A stretch of DNA of 64,000 nucleotides, taken from the NCBI GenBank assembly GCA_028023455.1, contig JAQFVV010000284.1:224501-288500 (forward strand), in the 5' to 3' direction. This stretch comes from Epiperipatus broadwayi. Its lineage: Eukaryota; Onychophora; Udeonychophora; Euonychophora; Peripatidae. Under the pieces are notes generated by a model. It searched no databases and was not told the origin of the DNA. It was given only the letters and a program-made list of their open reading frames with translations. The position numbers were made by a program, and so were the translations under genes. Shown here one piece after another: positions 1 to 14,497 of the stretch (positions are counted from its first letter, which is position 1; every line of letters begins with the position of its first letter).

Positions 1-1876
<1,876 letters not shown>

Positions 1877-1958
1877 CTCATTCATCAGTTGGAATTATCA
1901 TTAGTGGCTGTGCTGCACTCTTTTGTGTTATTTGTACCGTTGGGTATCTTGTTTACTG
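1877..1958 (+). CDS. Receptor guanylate cyclase, transmembrane exon
   Basis: An 82-bp internal exon. It is preceded by a T-rich tract ending TATATTAG and followed by the strong donor TG|GTAAGT. Reading CT + 26 codons + TG gives HSSVGIII, then SGCAALF, then CVICTVGYLVY: one hydrophobic helix of about 22 residues with no charge. The trailing TG is completed by the first G of the exon at 56159 to make Trp, giving LVYW followed by KVKYELEL. This is the usual arrangement where the single membrane span of receptor guanylate cyclases meets the juxtamembrane segment. Splice phase and protein logic agree although the next exon is about 54 kb away. The identity comes mainly from the downstream exons; this exon alone only shows a membrane helix. 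Confidence 0.68.
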
Positions 1959-3330
1959 GTAAGTCCATTTTATATATCGAAAACAAAAACGATAGCTAAA
2001 GTGAAATTATCATATTTTTTATTCTTCATTTAACTTTTCTAGCCTATATTTTATTATATAAATATGTGTTTGTGTGTGGGTAAAATGTATAATGTAAAAT
2101 TTATTTTTTTTTATAAATACTGCGTACTTTTAGTGCCCTATACATTTTCATGACAATTATAAGAACATGTCTTTTTAAATTGTTTTAAAATTATGCGTTG
2201 CTTATCAATTTTAATCTTATTGGATCTCTGACTCATCTCAATTTAAAATTTATAATAGGCCATGCATGTTGAGTTTTTCTCGATTTATTTATTTTTTGAC
2301 ATAGATTTTGTCAGAATTGCTTGGAGCGAAAGTGTAGATATTTTTTTTCATGATTATAAAATAGTAATGCATGTATATTATGATTGTAAGTTTTTATTCT
2401 TTTTTAAATAATTTGAAATGTGATTTAGTTTGCGTCAAACACTTTATACTAACATGTAATTAACTGTAAAGTTATTTTATTATCAAATAAAAATAAGGAA
2501 AACAGTAAATTGATTTTCATGATAAATTTATCGTATAATACACATACCTCTTTATAGCCAGGTATTTAAATTAAGTTAAAAAATGTATAAAGTTGTTATA
2601 CTTTGTCATAGTATTTTATGTTGCGTAACTGAGTAAGAAGATATATGTGTATAGTATTTATTTACTCATACCAGAGTGTGTATGGGATTAGTAGTGATAA
2701 TATTTGTTGCATTATTATCTTCTATTCCTTGTATAAGATAAATATTTTTATTAAATTATATATATATAAAAGCACCGAATTTACTCTCTATAAAACTGCT
2801 TTAATATTTCAACTAGCAGTAATTCAGTGTTTTTATTATGTTTTTATTGTTCCTTTAGTTAGTTCATATATTTACTATTTTCATATATATATAATCTAAA
2901 AATGGCTTACAACCCTGCCACACAATCTTATGTTAGCCTATACTACCAATTACATTTATGAAAAAATAATTGCTTAGCTAATAAATTGCTAAGCACATAC
3001 CGGTGTTATTTTTAGACACATATATGTACAAGAAATTTTTTTTTTAAAAAAAGCTAAATATTGTGATAAAACAGATGATAAAAATTATTAAACAATTAGG
3101 TTAAACACTCTAAAGAAAAATCAATCAAACATATATCTATTCTAACACCAAAGTTAGAAACTTGTGCTGTATGCCATTAATTAGATTAGAACAATAATTA
3201 AGATGTTTAGACAAGATCCACAAAATGATGACCTAATCTAAAATTAATCACTTAGCAACCAAGTGTGGAAACAAAATTAAAACTTTATTAATAATAGTTT
3301 TAATACCATTACTTAAATTATATATATATA
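1959..3330. other. Intronic, nothing recognised
   Basis: AT-rich sequence with only short frames and no repeat shared with other parts of the window that I could see. The longest frame (2645-2899) is rich in I, Y, F and S and looks like chance. Confidence 0.5.
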
Positions 3331-3476
3331 TAATTGAAATAATATTTTTCAAGGTTTATAAACAATTACAAACAATCTTAAAATCTGCAGAAGTACGTTC
3401 GGTTACTTTCTAACCTGCCTCAACTGCCATTAAATTCAAAAACCAAAAGCAGAAGCAACCGTCATCAATTCAAATT

Positions 3477-3974
3477 TCACGAATCTCGTATTTTAATGTT
3501 AGAAGCTTGTCGATTTATTAAATGCGTTTTATTCCTGTTTATAAAAATTGCCTCTTTAATTTTTCTTTTACTATGGTTTCTCTCTTCATGAAAAATTTTC
3601 GCATTTTCAAAATTAAATTTAAATTTATATTTACATGTTTTTTGATAATCAAAGAAAACTGAAGAAGATATTAAATCACCATTATTTTTATTTTTTACAC
3701 GCTTATATAATAATTCATGTTCCTTCAATCTTTTCTCAATACTGCACTTAGATTCACCTATATATGATAGCATACAATCACAAAAAAATTGATATATGAC
3801 ATTACTTTTTTGCTTGACAGGTATGACATTCTTAGAATTATTGACTAATTTATTAATATTGTTTGGAATGTAGAATGAAACATTGAACACATTCTTATAT
3901 AAATCCTTAAAAAATTTTACTTGTGGATTTGAAATAAATGGAATAGATATCCATTTTTTATTATTAATCTTCAT
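3477..3974 (-). pseudogene. Penelope-like element GIY-YIG endonuclease fragment (family 1, minus arm)
   Basis: The frame encodes the PLE connector (SNPQVKFFKDLYKNVFNVSF, then NNINKLVNNSK) followed by a GIY-YIG nuclease: NVIYQFFCDC, then LSYIGESKC, then EKRLKEHELLYKR with the conserved Arg and His. It ends with INRQASNIKIRDS. The paired CxC before YIG and the (K/R)RKIKEA...INRQ tail recur in the other PLE copies here. Against the plus arm, the terminal TGG codon has become TGA, removing the last residues (Trp-Asn-Leu type ending). The RT domain is absent, so this is a 5'-truncated dead copy. PLEs are retroelements that pair an RT with this nuclease. Confidence 0.85.
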
Positions 3975-4014
3975 TTCTTTTAAATTATCATAATTTTTTT
4001 AAAATTGACATAGT

Positions 4015-4641
4015 GATAAACTAAAAAATATTGAGATATTTGCCAAGAAATTGATTGATGTCGGTTATAAAATGGAACAAATAAACAATACTTTATGTCA
4101 ATTTAAAAAAAATTATGATAATTTAAAAGAAATGAAGATTAATAATAAAAAATGGATATCTATTCCATTTATTTCAAATCCACAAGTAAAAATTTTTAAG
4201 GATTTATATAAGACTGTGTTTAATGTTTCATTCTACATTCCAAACAATATTAATAAATTAGTCAATAATTCTAAGGATGTCATACATGTCAAGCAAAAAA
4301 GTAATGTCATATATCAATTTTTTTGTGATTGTATGCTATCATATATAGGTGAATCTAGGTGCAATATTGAGAAAAGATTGAAGGAACATAAATTATTATA
4401 TAAGCGTGTAAAAAATAAAAATAATGGTGATTTAATATCTTCTTCAGTTTTTTTTTGATCACGAAAAAACATGTAAATATAAATTTAAATTTAATTGTGA
4501 AAATGTGAAAATTCTTCATGAAGAGAGAAACATAGTAAAAGAAAAATTAAAGAGGCAATTTTTATAAACAGGAATAAAATGCATTTAATAAATCGACAAG
4601 CTTCTAACATTAAAATACGAGATTCATGGAATTTGAATTGA
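4015..4641 (+). pseudogene. Penelope-like element GIY-YIG fragment (family 1, plus arm)
   Basis: Partner of the minus arm. Its reading begins near 4015 in the RT-thumb/connector region (KNIEIFAKKLIDVGYKMEQ) and passes through NSKDVIHVKQKSNVIYQFFC, LSYIGESRC and EKRLKEHKLLYKR. An extra T in a T-run near 4455 breaks the frame before FDHEKTCKYKFKFN, and a one-base loss near 4530 breaks it again. The end keeps RDSWNLN before the stop, the intact ending that the minus arm has lost. It is a 5'-truncated, frame-disrupted copy. Confidence 0.83.
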
Positions 4642-5958
4642 TGACATTTGCTTCCACTTTTGGTTTTTGAATTTAATGGCAGTTGAGGCAGGTTAGAAAG
4701 TAACTGAAAGTACTTCTGCGGATTTTAAGATTGTTTGTAATTGTTTATAAACTGTTAAAAATATTATTTCAATTATAATTACAATATTGTTTTTAATTAA
4801 CGGATATTTTATTTATTATATATATATATATTATAATGGTCGGGGTTGATTTGGAAGTTGGAGACTTCCTGTATCTGCCATACAGGGTGCCACCAGGCCA
4901 TTTGAACCTGAAAAATGTATACAATAGGCAGATACATGCTGTTAAGATCTCATTTTTACATATATGTTTTATTCTGACTGTCATCCCATGCCACTAGCTC
5001 AGAGAGATGCAGAGATTTATAAAATATAAATTCTTATCTAAAAATATTTTCAATATTAAAAAAAAATTAAAAGAATCCACTGCCAGTAATAACACACATA
5101 AACATTTATTAAACATATATAAAATTTAAAATCATTTTTAGTATAACTTTTACTTTATATTTTAATTTACAAGTTAACTTTTATTTAAGGAGTTCACACA
5201 GATGAGTTTAATATTTTACTAAAGTGTCAAGTATGCATAGACTGCCTAGATTGCATTTGAAAAAAAAATTATCCCTTATTTAACCTTAGGCCAAAGTTTG
5301 CAGTCAGACCAATGCCAATCCATCTGATATATTGATGTATTCAATGCAGCATAAATATGACAGCACAATACCATACTATCAGGAATGCACATCTAAACAG
5401 CATTGTTATAGAGAAGAAATTCTCTCTTATCCAGAACACAAATGTTACATCTGTCTGGTGAGAAGAACAAAAAAAAACTCCATACGAAGGGGATTGTGGT
5501 CCTTTTTGCTGTCTTACTAACTCATTCCATAGGCTAAAGGGGTGATCAAAAATAAGAAATATGTCTGATTCCAATGGTCAGTATGAATATGGGACTTATT
5601 TTGCCTGAGTTCGGCATATTATGTGATCCTGCATGTAGAGATATTCATACTACATTTACTAATTACAGCAATATATCCAATTGATTAACCCAATTTAACT
5701 ATGAAACAAATAACCTAAGATTAATCCTCCCATAATTAATTAATATAACTTTACAAATCTATGCAGCTATACACTCCCGACTTAAATTCAATATCTATTA
5801 AAAGTTGTTTAACAAAAAAAAAAATCATAATAAAAACTTAAAAGAATGAAACAAATAACTTAATGGAAATGACTTAAAAAATACATCAAATAAAATTAGT
5901 TGTTAATAATAATTTATGTTGGTCAGATAGGATTCTATTTCCATTAAATATGGTAAAG

Positions 5959-6064
5959 GGTTTGGAATTAAAGTTCTTACTATTTTGAAAATGTACATTG
6001 GTTATATAGTGGTTTTGGAATTAAAGTTCTTACTATTTTGAAAATGTATATTGGTTATATAGTT
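5959..6064. repeat. 53-bp tandem duplication
   Basis: Two near-identical 53-bp units starting TTTGGAATTAAAGTTCTTAC at 5961 and 6014, differing by a C/T in ATGTACATTGG versus ATGTATATTGG. A third partial match (TTCTTACTGTTTTAGAAAA) follows. Confidence 0.9.
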
Positions 6065-6768
6065 CTTACTGTTTTAGAAAAGTTCATCCTTTACCGTTGC
6101 TTGCAATATGGGATCCAGCATTAATTCCCCTGTTGTCCTATGGTCTGCAATATAGAAAAGCGATTGGTCATTTCTCTTTCTTTTTTTTTAGCAAAACTGA
6201 AGGGATTGAAGAGTGCATCTTTTCCATTCCTTCTCCTTCAACTCTTTCCACACTAACACATATAGCACACCTCTGCATTCACATCTTATCTTTTTTTTCC
6301 TTTTATTGTAAACTTTCAGATCCAATGGACATTACATCATGGTCTTTTCATTGAAGTCCATTTCCTGAGATTTCATTAATTGGCCATTCTATTCCCATTG
6401 TTTTTTCTCTCCTATCTGACCTTTAATTATACATTTTGAAATGCCCAAAGGCTAGTTCACTTGGACTAATTAAAATAATCATTTCTATTTTACACACTAG
6501 CATTAATTAAATTTGTACATTCTTAAAGATATATTTTTATCTTTAAATCTTTTTTAAGTTTTTGTTAAAAATTTAGTTTTAAAACTTTCATTTTTTAATA
6601 AAGTTTTCTTTTAATAATTTTTCATCTGTGCAATTTTATATATATAAAGTTTAGATGACTTTTAACTTTCAATTTTTAATTCTTAAAAAGGAAGTTTTTA
6701 TTTGCGAATTTTTATTTTTAATGTCTAATTTAAAAAAAATAAATAATGTAACGATGAGTGTGCCCATT

Positions 6769-6772
<4 letters not shown>

Positions 6773-6806
<34 letters not shown>

Positions 6807-6810
6807 ATCG

Positions 6811-6851
<41 letters not shown>
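6773..6851. repeat. Two (TA)n tracts around a short palindrome
   Basis: Two TA tracts separated by ATATCGAATCGATATAATAT. The whole can fold into one hairpin. Confidence 0.85.
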
Positions 6852-6853
<2 letters not shown>

Positions 6854-7521
6854 CGATGTCTGTATTTTTAAAGCAATATACGTAATTATATAACTGAATA
6901 TTTGTAAATACAATAAATAAATAATTAAAAATTGTATTCAGTTATATATAAAGTTATATCAATATAATGAAATGCAAGATTCAATATATCAAATGTCAGA
7001 AATGAGCTAATGTCACATTCAAACTGCATGCTATATAATAGTAATTTGAAACTTCATCCTTTCTCTTTCAAAATAATGCTCTTCCTAAATAAAAGCCAAC
7101 TTTGTTATGCTAAAAAATTTGAATGCAAAGATGGATGCATATATTCAAATTAAAGCTATATAAAATAGCATTAAGCTTAGTAGAAGCCAAACTAGCAAAT
7201 GAAATTGAAAATTTATAAATAGCCAAGTTAATTCAAAGAAGCAAAAAAAATATTTTTTTTTTAGAAACTAATTTTATCTACACAAGAAGAAGAGAAAAAT
7301 AAATATGTATCAACAATTGAAGAGAAAGAAAGTAAATATGTTTTCCTCTAATATTAATAATACAATAACGAAACTTAAATATATTCCAAACAACGGTAAA
7401 TAATTTATAATATAATATAAATAAAAACTCATAAAGAAATATTTTTGATTATATTCATAATCATTTTCAACTCAACTTTCAAAATGGAATCATCTATTAC
7501 CAACCAGAAACACATGTCGAT

Positions 7522-8075
7522 TTAAACATCCCACAATTCATTAATCCTAACATTTGCTGACTGTCTGTTTATTATCGCATTTTTATACCTACTAATAAAA
7601 ACTGCCTCTTTAATTTTTCTTTTTTCATTATCTCTCTCTTGGCCTAAAATTTTTATTTTATTTATATCAAAATTAAATTTAAAATTACAATTCCTATCAT
7701 GATCATAAAAAACAGATTCAGTATATAACTTGACTTCATTATTATTATCATTACATATCAGTACATTTTCCAAAACTCTTTTATACAGCAATTTATGTTC
7801 TTTAATTCTTTTCTCCATATTACATCTAGATTCCCCTATATATGATAAGTTACACCCACAAAAAATTCTACAAATTATATTACTCACGTTATTTTGTTTT
7901 AACTTATCTTTCGAATTATTAACCATTCTATTTAAATTACCTGATCCATAAAATGAAACATTATATAAACTATTATAAACTTTTTTCATAAATTTTACTT
8001 AATTATTATTATAAAAAGGCAAAGAAATCCACTTCTTACTCTCAATTTCTTCATCACCAATATTTCTATTATTTT
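7522..8075 (-). pseudogene. Penelope-like GIY-YIG fragment (family 2, minus arm)
   Basis: The open part (7522-7989) encodes MKKVYNSLYNVSFYGSGNLN, RMVNNSKDK, then the nuclease CRIFCGCNLSYIGESRCNME and KRIKEHKLLYKR, then VFYDHDRNCNFKFNFD, KRKIKEAVF, INRQSANVRI and the typical PLE end NELWDV. Just upstream a CAA-to-TAA change (compared with the plus arm) interrupts the connector sequence EIESKKWISLPFYNNN. The nuclease core residues (YIG, Arg of KRIKEH, His) are present, but the RT is missing. Confidence 0.85.
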
Positions 8076-8241
8076 TCTTACTAAATTGACAAACCACTTA
8101 ATAAATTTATATTATAACCCACACTTAATAATTCACTTACATAATTTTCAATATTTTTCTTTTTATCACATGCATATTTACACAAAATATTATTTCTATG
8201 TAAAAAAGACCTAAAACCAGCCATAGTTATGCAGTTTTGTT

Positions 8242-9231
8242 TTGTCATATTATGAAGAAAAAATTTTAAACAAATTTATATTTATGGGAAATATTAAGAT
8301 ATATATGAGATATGTGGGTGATGTTTTTATATGTGCTTTTTCAGAAATGATTGTTAAAATTTTTGATGAATATAATAAATTAAAAGGTCTTATTTGGACT
8401 ATGGAGAAAGAATATAATAACAGTAATAAATATTTAGATTTGATAATTTCAAGGAACAATAATATGATTGACTATAAATTGTTTATTAAATCTATTAAAA
8501 CTAGAAGGTATATTCTACATAATTATAAAACAGCTGGTTTTAGATCTTTTTTTACATAGAAATAATATTTTGTGTAAATATGCATGTGATAAAAAGAAAA
8601 ATATTGAAAATTATTTAAGTGAATTATTAAGTGTAAATTATAATATATATAAAAAAAATTATCAAGTGTTTTGTCAATTTAGTAAGAAAATTAATAGAAA
8701 TACTGGTGATGAAGAAATTGAGAGTAAGAAGTGGATTTCTTTGCCTTTTTATAATAATAATCAAGTAAAATTTATGAAAAAAAGTTTATAATAGTATATA
8801 TAATGTTTCATTTCATGGATCAGGTAATTTAAATAGAATGGTTATATAATTCAAAAGATAAGTTAGACAAAAATAATGAGAGTAATATAATTTATAGAAT
8901 TTTTTGTGGGTATAACTTATCATATGTAGGGAAATCTAGATGTAATATGCAGAAAAGAATTAAAGAACATAAATTGTTGTATAAAAGAGTTTTGAAAAAT
9001 GTACAGATATGTAATGATAATAATAATGAAGTCAAGTTATATACTGAATCTGTTTTTTATGATCATGATAGGAATTGTAATTTTAAATTTAATTTTGATA
9101 TAAATAAAATAAAAATTTTAGGTGAAAAGAGAGATAATAAAAAAAGAAAAATTAAAAAGGCAGTTTTTATTAGTAGGTATAAAAATACGATAATAAACAG
9201 ACAATCAGAAAATGTTAGGATTAATGAATGA
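8242..9231 (+). pseudogene. Penelope-like RT-thumb and GIY-YIG fragment (family 2, plus arm)
   Basis: Reading starts in the RT palm with KIYMRYVGDVFICAFSE, where motif C is YVGD instead of the catalytic YVDD. It continues through WTMEKEYNNSNKYLDLII and YKLFIKSIKT. An indel near 8530 shifts frame to FLHRNNILCKYACDKKKN and KKWISLPFYNNNQVKFMKK, and a second shift near 8800-8860 leads to NLSYVGKSRCNMQKRIKEHK and the KRKIKKAVF / INRQSENVRINE tail. The mutated RT aspartate and at least two frameshifts mean it is inactive. It ends in the same 3' flank as the minus arm. Confidence 0.85.
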
Positions 9232-9331
9232 TGCGATATTTAAATTGAAATGTGTTTCTGGTTTATAATAGATGATTCCATTTTGAAAGTTGAGTTGAAA
9301 ATGATTATGAATATAATTGAAAATATTTCTT

Positions 9332-10556
9332 GGTGCTTGTCTTATAGCTAAAGATGCCATTGGATGGTGCCATTTTCACGCTAACACTATAAAATATGAA
9401 CATTCACAGGCTGTTGATTTTAATAATTTTTCTGTGCTTTTTTGTAATGCGAAAATAAAAACAAAACAAAATTGTCTTTTTTAATATTATTTTTTATTAA
9501 CGTATACAATTTAAATGATAATAATAAATGTAAAATAAAATCAACCAATTACAATTTGATTCGTGTTTTTTATATCGTATACTTTTTAAATTGTGTTACA
9601 GCTTTTATCAATTTTCTATCGGATATTTTTTTACTTATGTTACGACTTTTTTTGTTGTTGTTTAACTAAAAAATAATAATCGTAATAAAAGTAAAAGTTG
9701 TTACGGTTAGATTTAGGGTTAGTTTAGGGTTAGGTTTAGGGTTAGTTTTAGGGTTAGTTTTAAGGTTAGTTTATGGTTAGTTTTAGGGTTAGTTTAGGGT
9801 TAGGTTTAGGGTTAGTTTTAGGGTTAGGGTTAATTTTACGGTTAGTGTTCTGTTTGTTTGTAATGCTAAAATAAAAAAATTCAAAATCGTAACCATACTC
9901 GGACAAAAGAAAAAAACTCAAACTTTTTTAAACAACAACAAACACATACAAATGTCTTCTTCACTTATTAAACATGTTTATAATATTTGCTTTTTATTAA
10001 ATTTACAAAAAAAACTGTATATTTGGACTTTTTTTACTGGATATTTTTTTCATACCCCTCTTTTTTACTTCAAAAATATACAGATGGTAGAATTTTCTTT
10101 GTCTCATGGAATGTTACTAACAGTACATTACTTGACACGTTACCTAATTGCAACTCAATAAAAACGTAGATATTTATCATTTTCCCAAATAAAAGATCAA
10201 TACAGTAATTTGTAAAGTCTTATAATTATTGCTTTAAAAAAATCTGAACATTTCAATAGTTTAAAATAAATAAAAATCCAATGAAAACAACATTTCAATA
10301 CAATTCAAATACAAACTCTGTCATCAAGCCATAATTATTTTATAAATTATGCGATTTCGGAAAATGTATCTGCTGCTATGCAACATACATGCTGTACTGT
10401 GATGCAACATAGCGGCCTGCATTCAGTAGCACAACAAAAAAGTTGTATTATAGAAAACATGGGTTCGAACGTGTCGGCCATGGAAACAGCATTTTTATGT
10501 GTTTTGGCGTGAAAACCATGCTATAGAGTGGCATCTTTAGCTAAAAGATGAGTACC
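9332..10556 (+). mobile_element. Non-autonomous TIR element, copy 1 (1225 bp)
   Basis: Termini are GGTGCTTGTCTTATAGCTAA on the left and the complement of GGTACTCATCTTTTAGCTAA on the right; both continue AGATGCCA, and a weaker match runs to TTTTCACGC. The 8-bp direct repeat TATTTCTT flanks it (9324-9331 and 10557-10564). The opposite arm of the PLE palindrome has a single copy of this octamer (complement, 7434-7441), which is an unoccupied reference site. Internally it carries a TTAGGG-like array and no transposase. An 8-bp duplication is typical of hAT, Merlin and P superfamilies; which applies is open. Copy 2 lies at 37655-38906, inverted. Confidence 0.9.
9709..9845 (+). repeat. Degenerate TTAGGG-like telomeric array inside the TIR element
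   Basis: About 137 bp of TTAGGG units mixed with variants (TTTAGGG, TTTTAGGG, TTTAAGG, TTTATGG). The metazoan telomere motif is recognisable but irregular. The counterpart in copy 2 (complement, 38361-38480) shows that the array belongs to the element and is not a chromosome end. Confidence 0.9.
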
Positions 10557-10632
10557 TATTTCTTTATGAGTTTTTATTTACATTATATTATAAATTATTT
10601 ACCATTGTTTGGAATATATTTAAGTTTTGTTA

Positions 10633-13444
10633 TATATATATATATATATTGTACCTAATTGAAGTCTCACTTAGTTCCAATAAGTGATCAAGGTTATCTT
10701 AGCTTAACCTTTTGTTTAAAATTTCAGATTTTAAAAATATAAAAAAATAATGATGATAAAAATGGAAATTAACTTAGTTAATGATTAAAATAAGATAATC
10801 TAAATATTTCAATAGTATTGCTTTGATAAGGGATTCTAGATAATGATTTGAATTAAAAGAAATATCAGAAATAGTTGGAAATTGATAAATGGCATTAAAT
10901 GTATTTTAAAATAACTACTGTATAATTCAGTTTAATGTTTAAATGATAATAATTAGAAATTATAAATAAGTTGGAATAATATTAAGTAATAAATTTAAAA
11001 AAATAATCTGTAAATTATTTTTTTTAAATGATATAATAATATTTATCAGATGTAAGTGTAGCATTCCACTTGCAAAATTATTTTGAATTAAATATTCATT
11101 AAGATTTTATTGTTATAGTTTTAAAAATAACTTCTAAACAATTAATGTGCGTTTGTTAGAATATTTTTTGTGTATGCAAGAATAACATAGATATAAAAAT
11201 AAAAAAATAATAGTAAATTAATTCCAATATTGTTTAAAATAAAAAAAAAAAACAAATGTTTGGATAAAATTATTTCAATGAAATATTTAAAAGTTTAATA
11301 GAGAGGTATAACTTTAAATTTTATATTTATTACTATTGTGTTTATAAATATTATTAAAAAATAATACATAGAGTTCGTTAATAATGAATTTTTGATTTTG
11401 CAGCTGGGAGTCATGTGGTATGATATAATAAGACTAATTACATCAGTAAATTGATTTTTCAGCTGAATTGTCAAGAATATTAGAGTTTAAAAAAATAATT
11501 TCATTGGTTTAAACTAAGGAATTGATCAAGGGGGGGGGGTATAATAGATTATTAATAAAACAGGAATCCAGGTGTCATTCAGGGGTTGTTTTAATTATAT
11601 GTGTGGCTGGATCTTAAAAGTTTTTAATAAAAAGTATTTTTTTAAAAAAACTTTATATTTTCTAAAAAAAAAATAAAAGTATGTTTTTAAAACAATTATA
11701 TAAAATCATCTTCTAGAAATGAAGTTTTAATTTGTAAAAAGGTAATCCATTTTCTGACAATTTAAATTTCAATTGAAGCATAAAATTACAGTAAAATGTT
11801 TGAAGAAAATACAGCATTTCAGATTTCATCTACTTTTGATTTATTCAGTTTTTCTTTATTTAGAAGTAAAACTTAAATTATTAAGTATTGTTATGGCTAA
11901 AGAATTTATTGCACTAAACTATAGTATATCTCCTATCAAATTAAAAATACAAGTGAAGAAGAAATTAAAAAAAAAAACATTCAAACATTTTAAAATATTA
12001 AAATGGAAATGCATTAGCATCTTTATGAATTAAAATTGGCATTAAATTTAGTACTCCTTTATTAATACATGATATATACATGTAAATATGCTCTTAACAG
12101 AATAATGTTTCTGAGGAAAATATGTATTTTAAAACACTAATTCTTGTTTATGCCAGTAGTATGAAAAGAATTTGTTTGGAAGTAAAGACTATAAAAGAAT
12201 TTAAAAATATTATTAATGAACTTGTCTCCATCAAATAAGTAATGTTTTGTTATAGTTGCCAATACTTATAAGTAATTTTAAGACCATTGATCTTAGCTCA
12301 TAAACAGAGGAATGTCTTAATTATAAAAGAAATATACTCTTATGTTTAAAAAAATAAATAAACAGAAATTTGTTTTAAAAAATGCATTTTGAAATATTAA
12401 GAAATGTTTTAAAAAAATGAGCTCTATTTTAAAAAAAAATGTGTTTATCTAAAGAAGAACAGTGAAAGTTAACTAAAAATATATATTATAATTATTCCGC
12501 ATTTGAACCTAGGATTATAAATATAAAACATGTACTCAGCTGAAGAATTTATTTTTTCCAATGCCAACTTATGTTTATGCTTATGATATTTTATTATTTT
12601 AATATTTAAAATTATCTTTAAAGATAAACGAAAGTGAAAGTGTTTATATAAAGAACTACTGAATATTTTTTGTTTTGGAAATCATTGCCATGTTTATAAA
12701 TATTTGACTGAAGCTTCGAATCCGGATAGATGAATTGACCTGAATACATATTTTAAACAGAAAAACCATTACGGAGCTAAAATATGAACTTAAGTTAATG
12801 TATTATTATATTTTTTTATTGTTTGTTTTATTGGTTTAAAAAAAAAAAGAATGACACCATAAAAAATATTTATGCTATATATTTTGTGTAACACTTTTAG
12901 CATAAATATACAGGTAAATTAGAGTTATAATTTTAAAATGTAATATGTCTATTAGAATGAGCAAATGTTTTGCTATTCTCAAGTGAATTTATTTTATTTA
13001 TTAAGCATTTCACAAGCTAGGTTCTGTTTAAAGAAAAAAATTCATTTATAGAAAATTTAAATATCACAGTCTTAGTTTATTACAAATGGGATGTTTTACT
13101 CAGTTTTATTTTAAATTTACCAAAGAATTTTATCAGAAAGTAGCCATTCATTTGTTTTATGAATGTTATATTAATAATAACTAAAAATATTTTTATATGC
13201 ATCAAGAAGTAAATATTCTTGCATTTAATTTGCAATTTTAAAAGTCCACTAGTTAATATATATATATTTTTAGTATGTAATATTTTACTATGTGTGCATT
13301 GTGCCTTGCCTAGAATTTTATATGCATTTAATTTTAAAGTATTTCTCATAGTAGTCACTTGACAGTGTATTTTGTTGGTTCGAACATTGAATACGTTTTG
13401 TATTTTCAAACTTCTTAGGAATAACTTAGTTAATTCAGGTGAAG

Positions 13445-13530
<86 letters not shown>

Positions 13531-14462
13531 ATATATATATCTTGCTATTAGTTAGTATTTGTTAGCCTCATAGAGTTAGGCTTAGGTAATAATTTTGAGT
13601 ATGCTTATGGAGTAGATAAAATCCTCCATCCTTATTGTATTGTATATATAATGTGTTCCAGCTAAAAGCAACAATACTATAGGGAATAAAATGCCATCAC
13701 CAGAGCCATGAATGCATAGTGATTTCATCTGTTCATTGCTATAAAGCCTGAAGAACATCCATTATCTTTTACAAGATGCCTGCACCTAATCCAAGAGAAA
13801 ATCATCTCGACAGATTTTTTATATTATCATTCCAAGCAGGACAATGCCACTCTTTGAGAGACCAGTGTCCCATTTATATCCAGAGATCTATTTTGAAAAT
13901 GATGGACTAATAATATGAATAACACTTCAAGCAGACTCATCAAACTTTAATTAATATTAGTGATCGTAAATTTTGATTTGTTTTTGAGTTTCTATTATTG
14001 TTATATTTTAATTCTTTTTACCACAATTGGAAGCAAAATGTGCTCATATTTTTTGAAAAAGTTTATTATTAGAGTAAGGAGTAAGAAGTTATTAGATTTA
14101 GTTATACATTTTTTTGTTATTAAATAATATCTAGAGCAAATTGCCTTCTCAATCAAATTGACATGGACAGCCCAATGTGAAATAAATGATAAGAATTGAA
14201 TATTATCTCACATTAAGAATTTACACTAATTTAGGACAGAAGTGATGTTAGATTTTTAATTATTAACTAACCTTTGTTATGTTTCTTTTGTGTAATTGAA
14301 TAATACTGTGTGTGGATGCTTCTTCCTATTAATATTACAGATATCAATAGAAAGAGGGGGCTCCAAGAAAAATTACCATTGTCAATATGAACTGGATAAC
14401 AAGGATTTGTATGATGTGACTATAAATAGAATTGATTAGCCGATTAGATTCACAGTAATGTA

Positions 14463-14493
<31 letters not shown>
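10633..14493. other. Intronic, unclassified
   Basis: AT-rich sequence with no recognised gene. It starts at (TA)n followed by TTGTACCTAATTG, similar to other (TA)n-TTGTRCC borders in this window. Around 13660-13910 the base composition is less AT-rich and a 44-codon frame starts at the ATG of AAGATGCCTGCACC; no family recognised. A long (TA)n tract is at 13446-13528. Confidence 0.4.
13446..13540. repeat. (TA)n microsatellite
   Basis: About 80 bp of pure TA followed by an interrupted TA tail (TATATTTTATATATATAT). Confidence 0.95.

Positions 14494-14497
<4 letters not shown>

Larger units (their letters stand above)
3331..4806. repeat. Head-to-head palindrome of two Penelope-like fragments (family 1)
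   Basis: The left arm (3331 to about 4012) is the reverse complement of the right arm (from about 4085 to about 4770). Both carry the same GIY-YIG coding region and the same 3' flank, with AATTTAATGGCAGTTGAGGC to the right and its complement to the left. The 3' ends point outward and the truncated 5' ends meet near 4013. The right copy extends about 70 bp further 5'. The outer ends run into (TA)n: TATATATATATAATTGAAAT on the left; the right copy ends TTAATTAACGGA, an A+T-rich stretch, then (TA)n. Confidence 0.9.
4807..7365. other. Intronic, unclassified
   Basis: No gene recognised. A less AT-rich patch at about 4840-5000 and another at about 5280-5650 may be old repeats but match nothing else in the window. 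It contains a tandem duplication at 5959-6064 and a (TA)n palindrome at 6773-6851. Confidence 0.4.
7366..10632. repeat. Head-to-head palindrome of Penelope-like fragments (family 2), interrupted by a TIR element
   Basis: The minus arm (7366-8231) and plus arm (8232-9331 plus 10557-10632) share coding sequence and 3' flank, including AAAGTTGAGTTGAAAATGAT and TTTGGAATATATTTAAGTTT or their complements. The 3' ends point outward. The minus copy starts inside the RT thumb; the plus copy carries about 280 bp more of the RT. The plus arm was later split by a 1225-bp TIR element at 9332-10556. The right end abuts (TA)n at 10632. Confidence 0.9.

Noticed and set aside
9709-9845. True telomere or chromosome end
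   Set aside because: The array is irregular, internal to a TIR element and present again inverted at 38361-38480.
9987-10169. 60-codon frame shared by both TIR-element copies (also 38037-38219 on the minus strand)
   Set aside because: Seven of the 60 residues differ, and nonsynonymous changes are at least as common as synonymous ones, so there is no sign of purifying selection. The similarity is simply that of the repeat.
13762-13910. 44-codon frame in a less AT-rich patch
   Set aside because: Too short, with no splice sites, no family match and no second copy in the window.
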